Assembly (NCBI GenBank): GCA_022844575.1
Contig: JALHLL010000023.1
Coordinates: 16,117 to 24,382, forward strand
Origin: a bacterium
GTDB taxonomy: Bacteria; Bacteroidota; Ignavibacteria; Kapaibacteriales; UBA961
Direction: 5' to 3'
Length of the DNA stretch: 8,266 nucleotides
Made by a program: the position numbers and the translations under genes. Positions within the stretch are counted from its first letter, which is position 1. Each line of letters opens with the position of its first letter. The notes beneath the pieces are model-generated. The model worked only from the letters and a program-made list of their open reading frames with translations, was not told where the DNA came from and ran no database searches. Below are positions 1-5,465 of the stretch, in pieces.

Positions 1-466
1 ACTTGGGATTTCCAACTGCAAAAAAGACATTCAAGTATCCTCTATCCATCTGATACGAACGATAAACCTCTTTCTGTTTCTCCCATTCTGCATAAACTGG
101 TGGATAACTTAATATAATTTCTTTACAAGAAGTTTTTTCTATTTTGATCATTTTCTGTATATCAGAAGAATCCGGTTCGCTCCAATTCCATGGCATAAAT
201 TTCAGCTCAACAATTGCCTTGACCGAATCTCCATGAGTAATAATCAAATCAGGCTTAACCTTACTAAGCTCTTCTTCATTTAGAGTCGGCTCAACCCATA
301 TATTATAGCCCTCTTCTTCTCTTAGAACGTTTCTCAAGCAGAAGTACAATTCTGCTTGCAATTGCCTTTCATATACAATGAGACCTTTCTTAAACCTTTC
401 TAATATCTCACCACGCCAAGTCTCTTTTAATTTTTTTCCAATATTCACCATAATTTCATCTTGCAT
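1..466 (-). CDS. PD-(D/E)XK nuclease-like protein, 3' end off the window
   Basis: An open frame on the minus strand starts at ATG 466-464 and runs without a stop to the window edge, giving 155 residues of the N-terminal part. The first 50 residues look helical and charged, with Glu33 and Glu39 in a segment ERQLQAELYFCLR. Then follow KPDLII (Pro72, Asp73) and, 14 residues after Asp73, IVELK (Glu87, Lys89). This P-D...E-x-K pattern, with hydrophobic strands around each element, is the metal-binding core of the PD-(D/E)XK nuclease superfamily; an acidic helix before it is also common. I infer a nuclease-like fold but cannot name a family, and activity is unproven. The start is supported by AGAGG five bases upstream and by a promoter match ending about 65 bases upstream. 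It lies 83 bp downstream of cdsA on the same strand but has its own promoter, so it need not be functionally linked. Restriction, defence or repair roles are all possible. A real gene is very likely; the fold is moderately sure. Confidence 0.75.
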   Translation of the reverse strand, partial: MQDEIMVNIGKKLKETWRGEILERFKKGLIVYERQLQAELYFCLRNVLREEEGYNIWVEPTLNEEELSKVKPDLIITHGDSVKAIVELKFMPWNWSEPDSSDIQKMIKIEKTSCKEIILSYPPVYAEWEKQKEVYRSYQMDRGYLNVFFAVGNPK

Positions 467-471
467 ATACA

Positions 472-476
472 CCTCT
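472..476 (-). promoter_or_regulatory. Ribosome binding site of the nuclease-like gene
   Basis: The minus strand reads AGAGG five bases before ATG 466-464, a good Shine-Dalgarno match at a usable distance. It favours this start over the second in-frame ATG at codon 6. Confidence 0.6.
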
Positions 477-531
477 GTAGAATATTTAGAATGTTATCAA
501 TTTCATTCGCAACGTAGATTATAATTATTTT

Positions 532-561
532 CAAAAATATCTTATTTCATCAATACACAAA
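532..561 (-). promoter_or_regulatory. Bacteroidota-type promoter for the nuclease-like gene
   Basis: On the minus strand TTTG (561-558) is followed after 18 bases by TATTTTTG (539-532). This fits the known Bacteroidota pattern of a -33 TTTG and a -7 TAnnTTTG separated by about 19 bases. Transcription would start near 525, giving a leader of roughly 60 bases. The -33 element lies inside the last codons of cdsA. The region is AT-rich, so chance matches are possible. Confidence 0.45.
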
Positions 562-1398
562 AATCTTTAGTCCCATTTTTTGAAACAATATCAATAATAA
601 CCATAACGTGGGTGCTACGAATAGTAAACTGTCGAAGCGGTCAAGTATGCCGCCATGACCGGGTATAATATGCGAACTGTCTTTTACTTGTGCATCACGT
701 TTTATAAGCGATTCGAATAAATCCCCTATTTGCCCGATTGTCCCTATAATTATTCCCGTTATAATAATAAACGATGTGGAAAAATGCGGCTCAATAAGCC
801 ATTGCGATAAACCATATACCCCCGCTATTGCGAAAACAAATCCGCCGATTGCACCTTCCCATGTTTTTTTAGGGCTTACACGCTCCAATAATTTATGCTT
901 ACCCAAAAATTTTCCTGTAAAATATGCCGCCGAATCGCATAGCCAAATTCCTGCAAAAAGGATAACGATAAAGTATTTTCCGTCATCATGCGAATTATCA
1001 ATAAAAAAACGATGAATATGATGAAGAAAACCGATGCCGAACGGAATATAAAGGAAACCGCCTACTGTTGTCATTGCATTGGCAAGGGCGGTGCCCCTCC
1101 GTCGGAATACCTCCATGATAAAAGCAATCAAAACCATTGCGCCTATCGTAAATTCAGTCGGTAAACTAACAATAGGTATTGGGGCAGCCGTTGCAAGATA
1201 GAGTACACCGAAACCGATGCCCAGCCATTCAATCGGCTGATAGCCCTTTATCCTTGCCGTTTTATACAATTCCCATTGTGCCAATGCCGCAATAACCATT
1301 GTAAAAAACAGGAAGGCATATCCCCCATGTATAATAATCCAAATAAGAAAAGGAATGCCTATTGCACCTACTATGATGCGCGTTACCATATTACTCAT
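550..1398 (-). CDS. cdsA: Phosphatidate cytidylyltransferase (CDP-diacylglycerol synthase)
   Basis: This enzyme joins CTP and phosphatidic acid to make CDP-diacylglycerol, the precursor of bacterial phospholipids, in the cytoplasmic membrane. The 282-residue protein has the usual family length and is made mostly of hydrophobic segments, about eight membrane helices. The family signature is complete near residues 230-256: SLIKRD, then VKD, then PGHGGILDRFD, which includes the metal-binding acidic residues. A second conserved stretch, SPKKTWEG, lies upstream and is also typical. The start at 1398 (MSNMVTRI) is preceded by GGGGTATT, a weak ribosome binding site; the ATG three codons later is the alternative. 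The gene is divergent from the dehydrogenase-like operon across a 129-bp gap. On its own strand it is followed, 83 bp later, by the nuclease-like gene. Nothing unusual is visible. The assignment is firm. Confidence 0.96.
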   Translation of the reverse strand: MSNMVTRIIVGAIGIPFLIWIIIHGGYAFLFFTMVIAALAQWELYKTARIKGYQPIEWLGIGFGVLYLATAAPIPIVSLPTEFTIGAMVLIAFIMEVFRRRGTALANAMTTVGGFLYIPFGIGFLHHIHRFFIDNSHDDGKYFIVILFAGIWLCDSAAYFTGKFLGKHKLLERVSPKKTWEGAIGGFVFAIAGVYGLSQWLIEPHFSTSFIIITGIIIGTIGQIGDLFESLIKRDAQVKDSSHIIPGHGGILDRFDSLLFVAPTLWLLLILFQKMGLKIFVY

Positions 1399-1412
1399 CG
1401 ATAATACCCCAC

Positions 1413-1442
1413 ATTATAATTCTTGTGTATCCGTATATGCAA
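1413..1442 (-). promoter_or_regulatory. cdsA: Possible cdsA promoter
   Basis: The minus strand shows TTGCAT (1442-1437), an 18-base spacer and TATAAT (1418-1413), which resembles a classical sigma-70 promoter. It would give a leader of only about 8 bases before ATG 1398. Bacteroidota usually recognise a different -7 element, so this is a weak call and the true promoter may lie further upstream. Confidence 0.25.
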
Positions 1443-1470
1443 TTTGCACAAATTCATTGGTTCACGATTC

Positions 1471-1500
1471 TTGGTTTTCGGGCGAATCCTCGTAATTTTC
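1471..1500 (+). promoter_or_regulatory. Possible promoter of the 1528-4646 operon
   Basis: TTGG (1471-1474) is followed after 18 bases by TAATTTTC (1493-1500), which matches the Bacteroidota -7 consensus TAnnTTTG at all but the last defined base. A start near 1507 would give a leader of about 20 bases before ATG 1528. This is a one-mismatch match in an AT-rich gap, so confidence is low. Confidence 0.3.
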
Positions 1501-1527
1501 GCCTACACTTTCACTTTACGATACATT

Positions 1528-2319
1528 ATGTCAGAACAATCTCAGACAACAACCCTTATTTGCGGGAACTCGATAGCGGCACGCGAATTTGCCGCCTTAC
1601 TTAACAATAAAGGGCATGACTTTGTTCTTTATCTGTCCGACTCCGCCGATATTGTATCATTTTGGGACGGTTATCAGGATCGTATCGTACACGAAGCTTT
1701 TGAAATGGAATCTAAGGTTGGTGACATTGTCATCGTTGATTTTTCCATTATTCATGAACATTCTGCCATACCTTCTATAGTACATGACCTTATTATCCAA
1801 AGAAATGCGCTATATTTAGCAGGTTCTTCCGTTTGTACGGCAACTGCTTTGTCTCAAACGGTGCATAGTGCCTCAACGGCAATCATAAGCGGTATAAGCG
1901 GTTTTACTAAAAATAAAGGCATAGAATGTGCTATGTCTTTATTGGCTGATGAAACCTTATCGCAAAAAGTTCAATCATATGTACAAAATTTGGGGTTTGA
2001 AGTACAGTTTCTTGAAGATAAAGTCGGATTAGTGTCTCCGCGTATTCTTGCAACACTTATCAATGAAGCTGCATTTGCAGTACAGGAAAAAGTCGCTTCT
2101 TGCGAAGACATTGATAATGCGATGAAACTCGGTGTCAATTATCCGAAAGGTTTGCTAACATGGGGAGATGAGTTAGGGCTGGATTTTGTTTTGGCTTTAC
2201 TCGATGGGCTTTATAGGGAATATCATCAGGAACGATATAGGGCGGCTGTTATACTTAGGCAATATGTACGTGCCGGACGAACGGGTACAATGTCCGGTCA
2301 TGGTTTTTATTCCTACTAA
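1528..2319 (+). CDS. 3-hydroxyacyl-CoA dehydrogenase-like protein, degenerate active site
   Basis: I chose ATG 1528 (MSEQSQTTTL, 263 residues); the frame is open back to 1423, but those residues are not family-like. The C-terminal half, from about residue 166, is clearly a 3-hydroxyacyl-CoA dehydrogenase C-terminal domain: LINEAAFAVQEKVAS, EDIDNAMKLGVNYPKG, WGDELGLD and a final GFYSY. It most resembles the extra C-terminal half of PaaH-type enzymes (LGVNYP, then a Y..ERYR..LLR-like segment). The N-terminal half resembles the dehydrogenase Rossmann domain but is decayed: the GxGxxG loop is reduced to CGNSIAA (residues 12-18), the catalytic His of HFFNP is absent (ISGISGF near 120-126), and the Asn of the VNR motif is replaced (SPR, 170-172). 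Glu133 may correspond to the catalytic Glu. I infer that it does not act as a normal dehydrogenase, though it may bind an acyl-CoA or a partner. It is the first gene of an operon, nine bases before the phosphatase. Confidence 0.8.
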   Translation: MSEQSQTTTLICGNSIAAREFAALLNNKGHDFVLYLSDSADIVSFWDGYQDRIVHEAFEMESKVGDIVIVDFSIIHEHSAIPSIVHDLIIQRNALYLAGSSVCTATALSQTVHSASTAIISGISGFTKNKGIECAMSLLADETLSQKVQSYVQNLGFEVQFLEDKVGLVSPRILATLINEAAFAVQEKVASCEDIDNAMKLGVNYPKGLLTWGDELGLDFVLALLDGLYREYHQERYRAAVILRQYVRAGRTGTMSGHGFYSY

Positions 2320-2328
2320 TTATCATTT

Positions 2329-3042
2329 ATGCCACAGAACTTGTCCGTCTTTTGCGATTTTGACGGAACGATAACGACAATAGATACAGGGGATGCTTTT
2401 TTTGAGGAGTTCTCTTCCGACTTCGAACGCTCCATGCAACGGCTTGTGCAAGGTAACGATACGGTAAGGGAATACTATAAAAGGGTAGTAACAACTATCG
2501 AAACAACTCTTAATGAAGATACACTCAATCACTTTGCACAACGATATCAGATAGATGCGTACTTTACGGAATTTGTACGTTTCTGTCAGCAGATGTCATT
2601 TCCACTTACAATAGTGAGCGATGGCTTCAAAGAGTATATAAAAGCAATTTTACAACTACATGGCTTGGAACATATTCCATTCTTTGCAAATACCATGACG
2701 GCAACTTATCCTTTACAACCTATATTCCCTTTTGCAAGCGAATCATGCACTTGCTTTTGTGCTTCGTGCAAAAGAAATATAGTAATGGAGCAGACTCCAC
2801 CCGAGCATCTTATCGTATATATTGGCGATGGGCATTCGGATATGTGTGCTGCAAGCCATGCCGATATTATTTTTGCAAAAGGGGCATTGGCATCATATTG
2901 CAGCATGGAAAGAATTCCACATTATCCTTATCGCACTTTTTTCGATGTAATGCGTCTAATGAAAAGTGCTATCGAACAGAAAAAAATCCGACCTCGACAT
3001 CAGGCAGTATTATTGAGAAAAAAAGCATACGAGACAGAATGA
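2329..3042 (+). CDS. MtnX-like HAD-family phosphatase
   Basis: This is a cytosolic magnesium-dependent phosphatase of HAD subfamily IB, 237 residues, close to MtnX in length. Visible motifs are DFDGT (nucleophile Asp10, acid/base Asp12), SDG (Ser97), a lysine after a cysteine cluster (Cys140, Cys142, Cys144, Cys147, Lys148) and GDGHSD (Asp167, Asp171). The cysteine cluster just before the lysine is a mark of the MtnX-like group, whose best-known member dephosphorylates 2-hydroxy-3-keto-5-methylthiopentenyl-1-phosphate in methionine salvage. No other methionine salvage gene is present here, so the substrate is unknown and a small phosphometabolite other than the MtnX substrate is equally possible. 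It starts nine bases after the dehydrogenase-like stop, with no clear ribosome binding site. Its TGA stop overlaps the kinase start as ATGA, which suggests translational coupling. The fold is firm; the substrate is not. Confidence 0.85.
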   Translation: MPQNLSVFCDFDGTITTIDTGDAFFEEFSSDFERSMQRLVQGNDTVREYYKRVVTTIETTLNEDTLNHFAQRYQIDAYFTEFVRFCQQMSFPLTIVSDGFKEYIKAILQLHGLEHIPFFANTMTATYPLQPIFPFASESCTCFCASCKRNIVMEQTPPEHLIVYIGDGHSDMCAASHADIIFAKGALASYCSMERIPHYPYRTFFDVMRLMKSAIEQKKIRPRHQAVLLRKKAYETE

Positions 3043-4646
3043 TGCAGAGTGGCACGAGTAAACATAAGTCTATAAAAAGAACATTTGCTACTTATGTTCT
3101 TGGCTGGCAGAAGTTGTCGGTAGCGGGAATATTATCGCTATACGCTATTTCGGCATTGCATGCGCAGGACGACATAATAGAAAGGCAAACGGTACTCCGT
3201 GAAATGAAGATAAACGGAATAATCGAAAGTCCTGCGTCTCAGCCGATAATGGCACAACGTGATACGATTGAGTTAAAGTATGCCTGCAAAACTAATGAAG
3301 AGAAAAAAACTCCTTTTTTATTCTCCGTTACTCTCTCAGCGGTAAACTCCGGCTTAAAACGTACGGAAACCCTCAATTCATCGGCTGTTAAATACACGGG
3401 CTTACCGGAAGATACTTATACGTTTACCGTTTTTTCTTATGTACCCGGACAATGGAAAACCGAGCCGTTTACGTTTAATTTTACCGTAAATACGGCTGAT
3501 GCACCAAAACGATTAAAACCTGTACCTAAAAAGGAATTGCCGGAAACAGATTCTACCAAATCCGAAAAAGAAGCACAAGATTCCCTGCTTACAGCAAGTG
3601 AAGAGTCAGGCTCTTCTCCTTGGATTCCGATAGGTACAACTGCTGCGATACTCGGCATTGCCGGAATTGCGTACAATGTGATACGCAAAAGAAAAGTAAT
3701 AAAAATCAAAAACCCCACGGTACAACCACTTCAACCATCTACTACTTTAGGTGACGACATGAGCAATAGTAAAATTGATGAACTAACCGCGGAAAATGCA
3801 CAGCTGAAGGCGGAAATCGCTGCCTTGCGCGGGCAAATGGATGCTCTTCAGATGAGGGGTGATGAACTCCATGTGCGAAATAAGGAATTGGAGAAGTCCA
3901 TTGAAAAAATCGCAAAGAAAAAAACGGAATTGGAGGAATTGCAGAGTCAGAAAGACGAACTGTTTGCAATGGTAATCCACGACATGAAAAATCCTGCCGG
4001 TTTAATAAAAGGATTAGTGGAGTTATTACGGTCATATGACTTAACTGCTTTGGAACAAAGCGAGGTGATGGATGATTTGGTGGAAACCTCAAGAAGGATC
4101 GTAGCACTTTCGCAAGAAGTATGTAAGGTTATGGCTCTTGAATCGGGACACATGAACCTGAACTATGAAGAATCCTCTATCGAAAATATTATACAAACCG
4201 TTTCACGCCGCAATGAAAGTGCAGCCAAATTAAAATCAATGGGAATAATGCTTGAGCTACCCTCCGATTTGCCTGCATTTTTTGCTGATACTAATAAAAT
4301 TGAAGACGTGTTGGATAATCTTGTTAATAATGCCATTAAATTTTCGCATAATGGAGCGAAGGTACGTATAAGGGCTTATAGACAAGATAGGGAGATGGTT
4401 GTGGAAGTAAGTGATAATGGTCTCGGTCTCTCTGAAGAAGATATTAAAAGTGCTTTTCAACGCGGTGCAAAATTAAGTGCCAGGCCCACCGGCGGCGAAT
4501 TAAGTTCCGGCTTAGGTTTGTGGTTGGTAAAACGCATTGTTGAGGCACATAAAGGACGGGTATGGGTGCGCAGTTCGGTTGGCAGAGGTTCCACATTCGC
4601 ATTCCAAATTCCTTTATACCCACCCAAACATCAAACTGATGAATAG
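3039..4646 (+). CDS. Membrane sensor histidine kinase with a short periplasmic domain
   Basis: The 535-residue protein starts at ATG 3039, overlapping the phosphatase stop (ATGATG; the second ATG at 3042 is an alternative). Residues 1-42 form a basic leader and a hydrophobic segment ending in ALHA, a signal peptide or first membrane helix. Residues 45-150 are a predicted periplasmic domain; its end, with Tyr119, LPEDTYTFTV and Trp139, resembles the Y_Y_Y domain that precedes the membrane helix in Bacteroidota hybrid sensors. A Ser/Glu/Lys-rich linker follows. Residues 195-215 are a membrane helix with RKRK after it, and about 241-310 are a coiled coil. The kinase core has the phospho-accepting His314 (HDMKNP), the N box (Asn427, Asn431), G1 (DNGLGL, Asp459), the F-box region (AFQRG) and G2 (GLGL, from 491). 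All ATP-binding motifs are intact, so it should be active. No response regulator is in the window. A function in the regulation of its operon partners is only a guess. Confidence 0.9.
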   Translation: MMQSGTSKHKSIKRTFATYVLGWQKLSVAGILSLYAISALHAQDDIIERQTVLREMKINGIIESPASQPIMAQRDTIELKYACKTNEEKKTPFLFSVTLSAVNSGLKRTETLNSSAVKYTGLPEDTYTFTVFSYVPGQWKTEPFTFNFTVNTADAPKRLKPVPKKELPETDSTKSEKEAQDSLLTASEESGSSPWIPIGTTAAILGIAGIAYNVIRKRKVIKIKNPTVQPLQPSTTLGDDMSNSKIDELTAENAQLKAEIAALRGQMDALQMRGDELHVRNKELEKSIEKIAKKKTELEELQSQKDELFAMVIHDMKNPAGLIKGLVELLRSYDLTALEQSEVMDDLVETSRRIVALSQEVCKVMALESGHMNLNYEESSIENIIQTVSRRNESAAKLKSMGIMLELPSDLPAFFADTNKIEDVLDNLVNNAIKFSHNGAKVRIRAYRQDREMVVEVSDNGLGLSEEDIKSAFQRGAKLSARPTGGELSSGLGLWLVKRIVEAHKGRVWVRSSVGRGSTFAFQIPLYPPKHQTDE

Positions 4647-4659
4647 GCGCACGCCTATT
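4642..4659. terminator. Hairpin over the kinase stop codon, possible weak terminator
   Basis: AATAGGCG (4642-4649) and CGCCTATT (4652-4659) form a perfect 8-bp inverted repeat around CA; with a realistic four-base loop the stem has 7 pairs. It includes the TAG stop of the kinase gene. Only a few T bases follow, so it is a poor intrinsic terminator on its own, but it sits where the operon should end. No other hairpin is evident between the kinase and marR genes. Confidence 0.35.
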
Positions 4660-4730
4660 TACCGGAATAATACCTACGATTATACAGATACAATATTCGC
4701 CCGGCAATATCTTCATACAAGAAAAAAATG

Positions 4731-4744
4731 TGTGTTACAACACA
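4731..4744. promoter_or_regulatory. Predicted MarR operator, site A
   Basis: TGTGTT-AC-AACACA is a perfect 6-2-6 inverted repeat. Including the flanks, which add A-tract and T-tract complementarity, the symmetric region covers about 4724-4751. It overlaps the expected -33 region of the marR promoter and ends nine bases before the -7 box. The same sequence recurs three times upstream of yceI. A repressor dimer bound here would block polymerase, so autoregulation by MarR is predicted. Confidence 0.7.
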
Positions 4745-4753
4745 TGTTTTTCT

Positions 4754-4761
4754 TATATTTG
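4754..4761 (+). promoter_or_regulatory. -7 element of the marR promoter
   Basis: TATATTTG is an exact match to the Bacteroidota -7 consensus TAnnTTTG. The site A palindrome begins 23 bases upstream, at the position of the -33 element, although a clear TTTG is not present there (TGTG instead). Transcription would start within about five bases of ATG 4770, so the mRNA should be nearly leaderless. Confidence 0.5.
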
Positions 4762-4769
4762 CTTTCGTT

Positions 4770-5237
4770 ATGGGAACAATACTACGAAAAAGAATAAGCC
4801 AAACATTATCCTTATCTTCGCATGCGGAAGCTACGCTGAATGTAATAGTCTGCGCCGATTACCTTCGCCGCTCATGTCAGGAAATATGTGAGAGCTACGG
4901 TATTTCATTTGTACAGTACAATGTATTAAGAATACTAAAGGGGGCATTGCCCGGTGGGCATTCCCGTTGCGATATACGAAAAAGACTTTTGGAACGTGGA
5001 ACGGATATAACCCGATTGGTTGATAAACTTGAGAATATGGGTTTGGCGGAAAGAACACGTGATTTCGATGACAGGAGAATCTCTCTTACACGGATTACGC
5101 TCAAGGGTGTGGAATTGCTGGACGATCTGAAACCTCATATAGACAACTTTGATGCTATGCTTCAACAGGTGCTCAGTTTTGATGAGTCAATGGAACTTTC
5201 CAGACTATGTGAGAAAATTTACGAGAAAGAAGAATAA
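4770..5237 (+). CDS. MarR-family transcriptional repressor
   Basis: From ATG 4770 the protein has 155 residues, normal for MarR. It shows an N-terminal helix, the FVQYNVLRIL segment, a winged helix-turn-helix (recognition region TDITRLVDKLENMGL) and the wing motif DFDDRRISLTRITLKG, with the family's conserved D-x-R. The C-terminal helix completes the dimer region. An in-frame ATG at 4728 would add 14 hydrophobic residues unlike MarR and would place the operator and the -7 box inside the gene, so I prefer 4770. Four cysteines (28, 36, 40, 67) could make it redox-sensitive, but none falls at the OhrR cysteine position by ungapped comparison. The gene lies directly upstream of yceI on the same strand, and both are preceded by the same palindromes. 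I infer that it represses itself and yceI in response to an unknown ligand or oxidant. The family is firm; the ligand is unknown. Confidence 0.9.
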   Translation: MGTILRKRISQTLSLSSHAEATLNVIVCADYLRRSCQEICESYGISFVQYNVLRILKGALPGGHSRCDIRKRLLERGTDITRLVDKLENMGLAERTRDFDDRRISLTRITLKGVELLDDLKPHIDNFDAMLQQVLSFDESMELSRLCEKIYEKEE

Positions 5238-5242
5238 TTTTT

Positions 5243-5276
5243 TTTGAACTTATACGTGTTACAACACATATTTTTG
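5243..5276 (+). promoter_or_regulatory. Possible distal yceI promoter overlapping site B
   Basis: TTTG (5243-5246) and TATTTTTG (5269-5276) match the -33 and -7 elements of Bacteroidota promoters, but the 22-base spacer is longer than usual. The start would be near 5283, giving a leader of about 180 bases that contains sites C and D. The region is AT-rich, so this is tentative; a promoter nearer the gene (TAACTTTT at 5444-5451) is an alternative. Confidence 0.35.
5255..5268. promoter_or_regulatory. Predicted MarR operator, site B
   Basis: CGTGTT-AC-AACACA differs from site A by one base. GTGTT/AACAC is perfectly symmetric and the flanks ATA/TAT extend the symmetry to 5252-5271. It directly abuts TATTTTTG (5269-5276), a perfect match to the Bacteroidota -7 consensus, so it could block a distal yceI promoter. 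Confidence 0.65.
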
Positions 5277-5359
5277 TTAAGCGGACTTGACTTCGTTGAT
5301 AAGACAGCTTTCCGAGTTATTGTACACTGAATATCTTTTCTATTTTTCAGTTCTCGATA

Positions 5360-5373
5360 TATGTTACAATGCA
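5360..5373. promoter_or_regulatory. Predicted MarR operator, site C (degenerate)
   Basis: TATGTT-AC-AATGCA keeps the central GTTACAA core and 11 of 14 bases of the site A sequence, but its symmetry is imperfect. It lies 105 bp after site B and 64 bp before site D, centre to centre. It is likely a weaker binding site. Confidence 0.5.
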
Positions 5374-5422
5374 TATAAATTCGGTTATTCATAGAAAATA
5401 AAACATATTTTTTTATTCAAAC

Positions 5423-5438
5423 ATGTGTTACAACACAT
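5423..5438. promoter_or_regulatory. Predicted MarR operator, site D
   Basis: ATGTGTT-AC-AACACAT is a perfect 7-2-7 inverted repeat, the best copy in the window. It ends 27 bases before the yceI start codon. It would cover the region just upstream of any promoter close to yceI, or block elongation from the distal promoter. Confidence 0.7.
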
Positions 5439-5454
5439 TCTATTAACTTTTTTT

Positions 5455-5460
5455 GAGGAT
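5455..5460 (+). promoter_or_regulatory. Ribosome binding site of yceI
   Basis: GAGGAT lies five bases before ATG 5466, a good Shine-Dalgarno match and one of the few clear ones in this window. It supports this start and suggests strong translation of the secreted protein. Confidence 0.55.
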
Positions 5461-5465
5461 ATCTC

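Noticed and set aside
1423..1527. Longer N-terminus of the dehydrogenase-like protein
   Set aside because: The 35 extra residues are not family-like, and this stretch is the divergent intergenic region where promoters are expected.
2745..3038. Upstream extension of the histidine kinase frame inside the phosphatase gene
   Set aside because: The extra residues lie in another frame within a well-supported HAD phosphatase and look like no domain. ATG 3039 fits the ATGA overlap and the leader sequence.
2329..3042. Naming the phosphatase mtnX outright
   Set aside because: The motifs fit the MtnX-like group, but no methionine salvage genes are nearby and substrate choice cannot be read from the sequence.
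3742..4107. Minus-strand open frame of 121 codons opposite the kinase
   Set aside because: It is antisense to the coiled-coil and kinase core; its composition has no domain pattern and no start context.
5238..5465. Possible small gene or small RNA in the gap before yceI
   Set aside because: No convincing start with coding character or stable RNA fold was seen; the operators and promoter elements account for this stretch.
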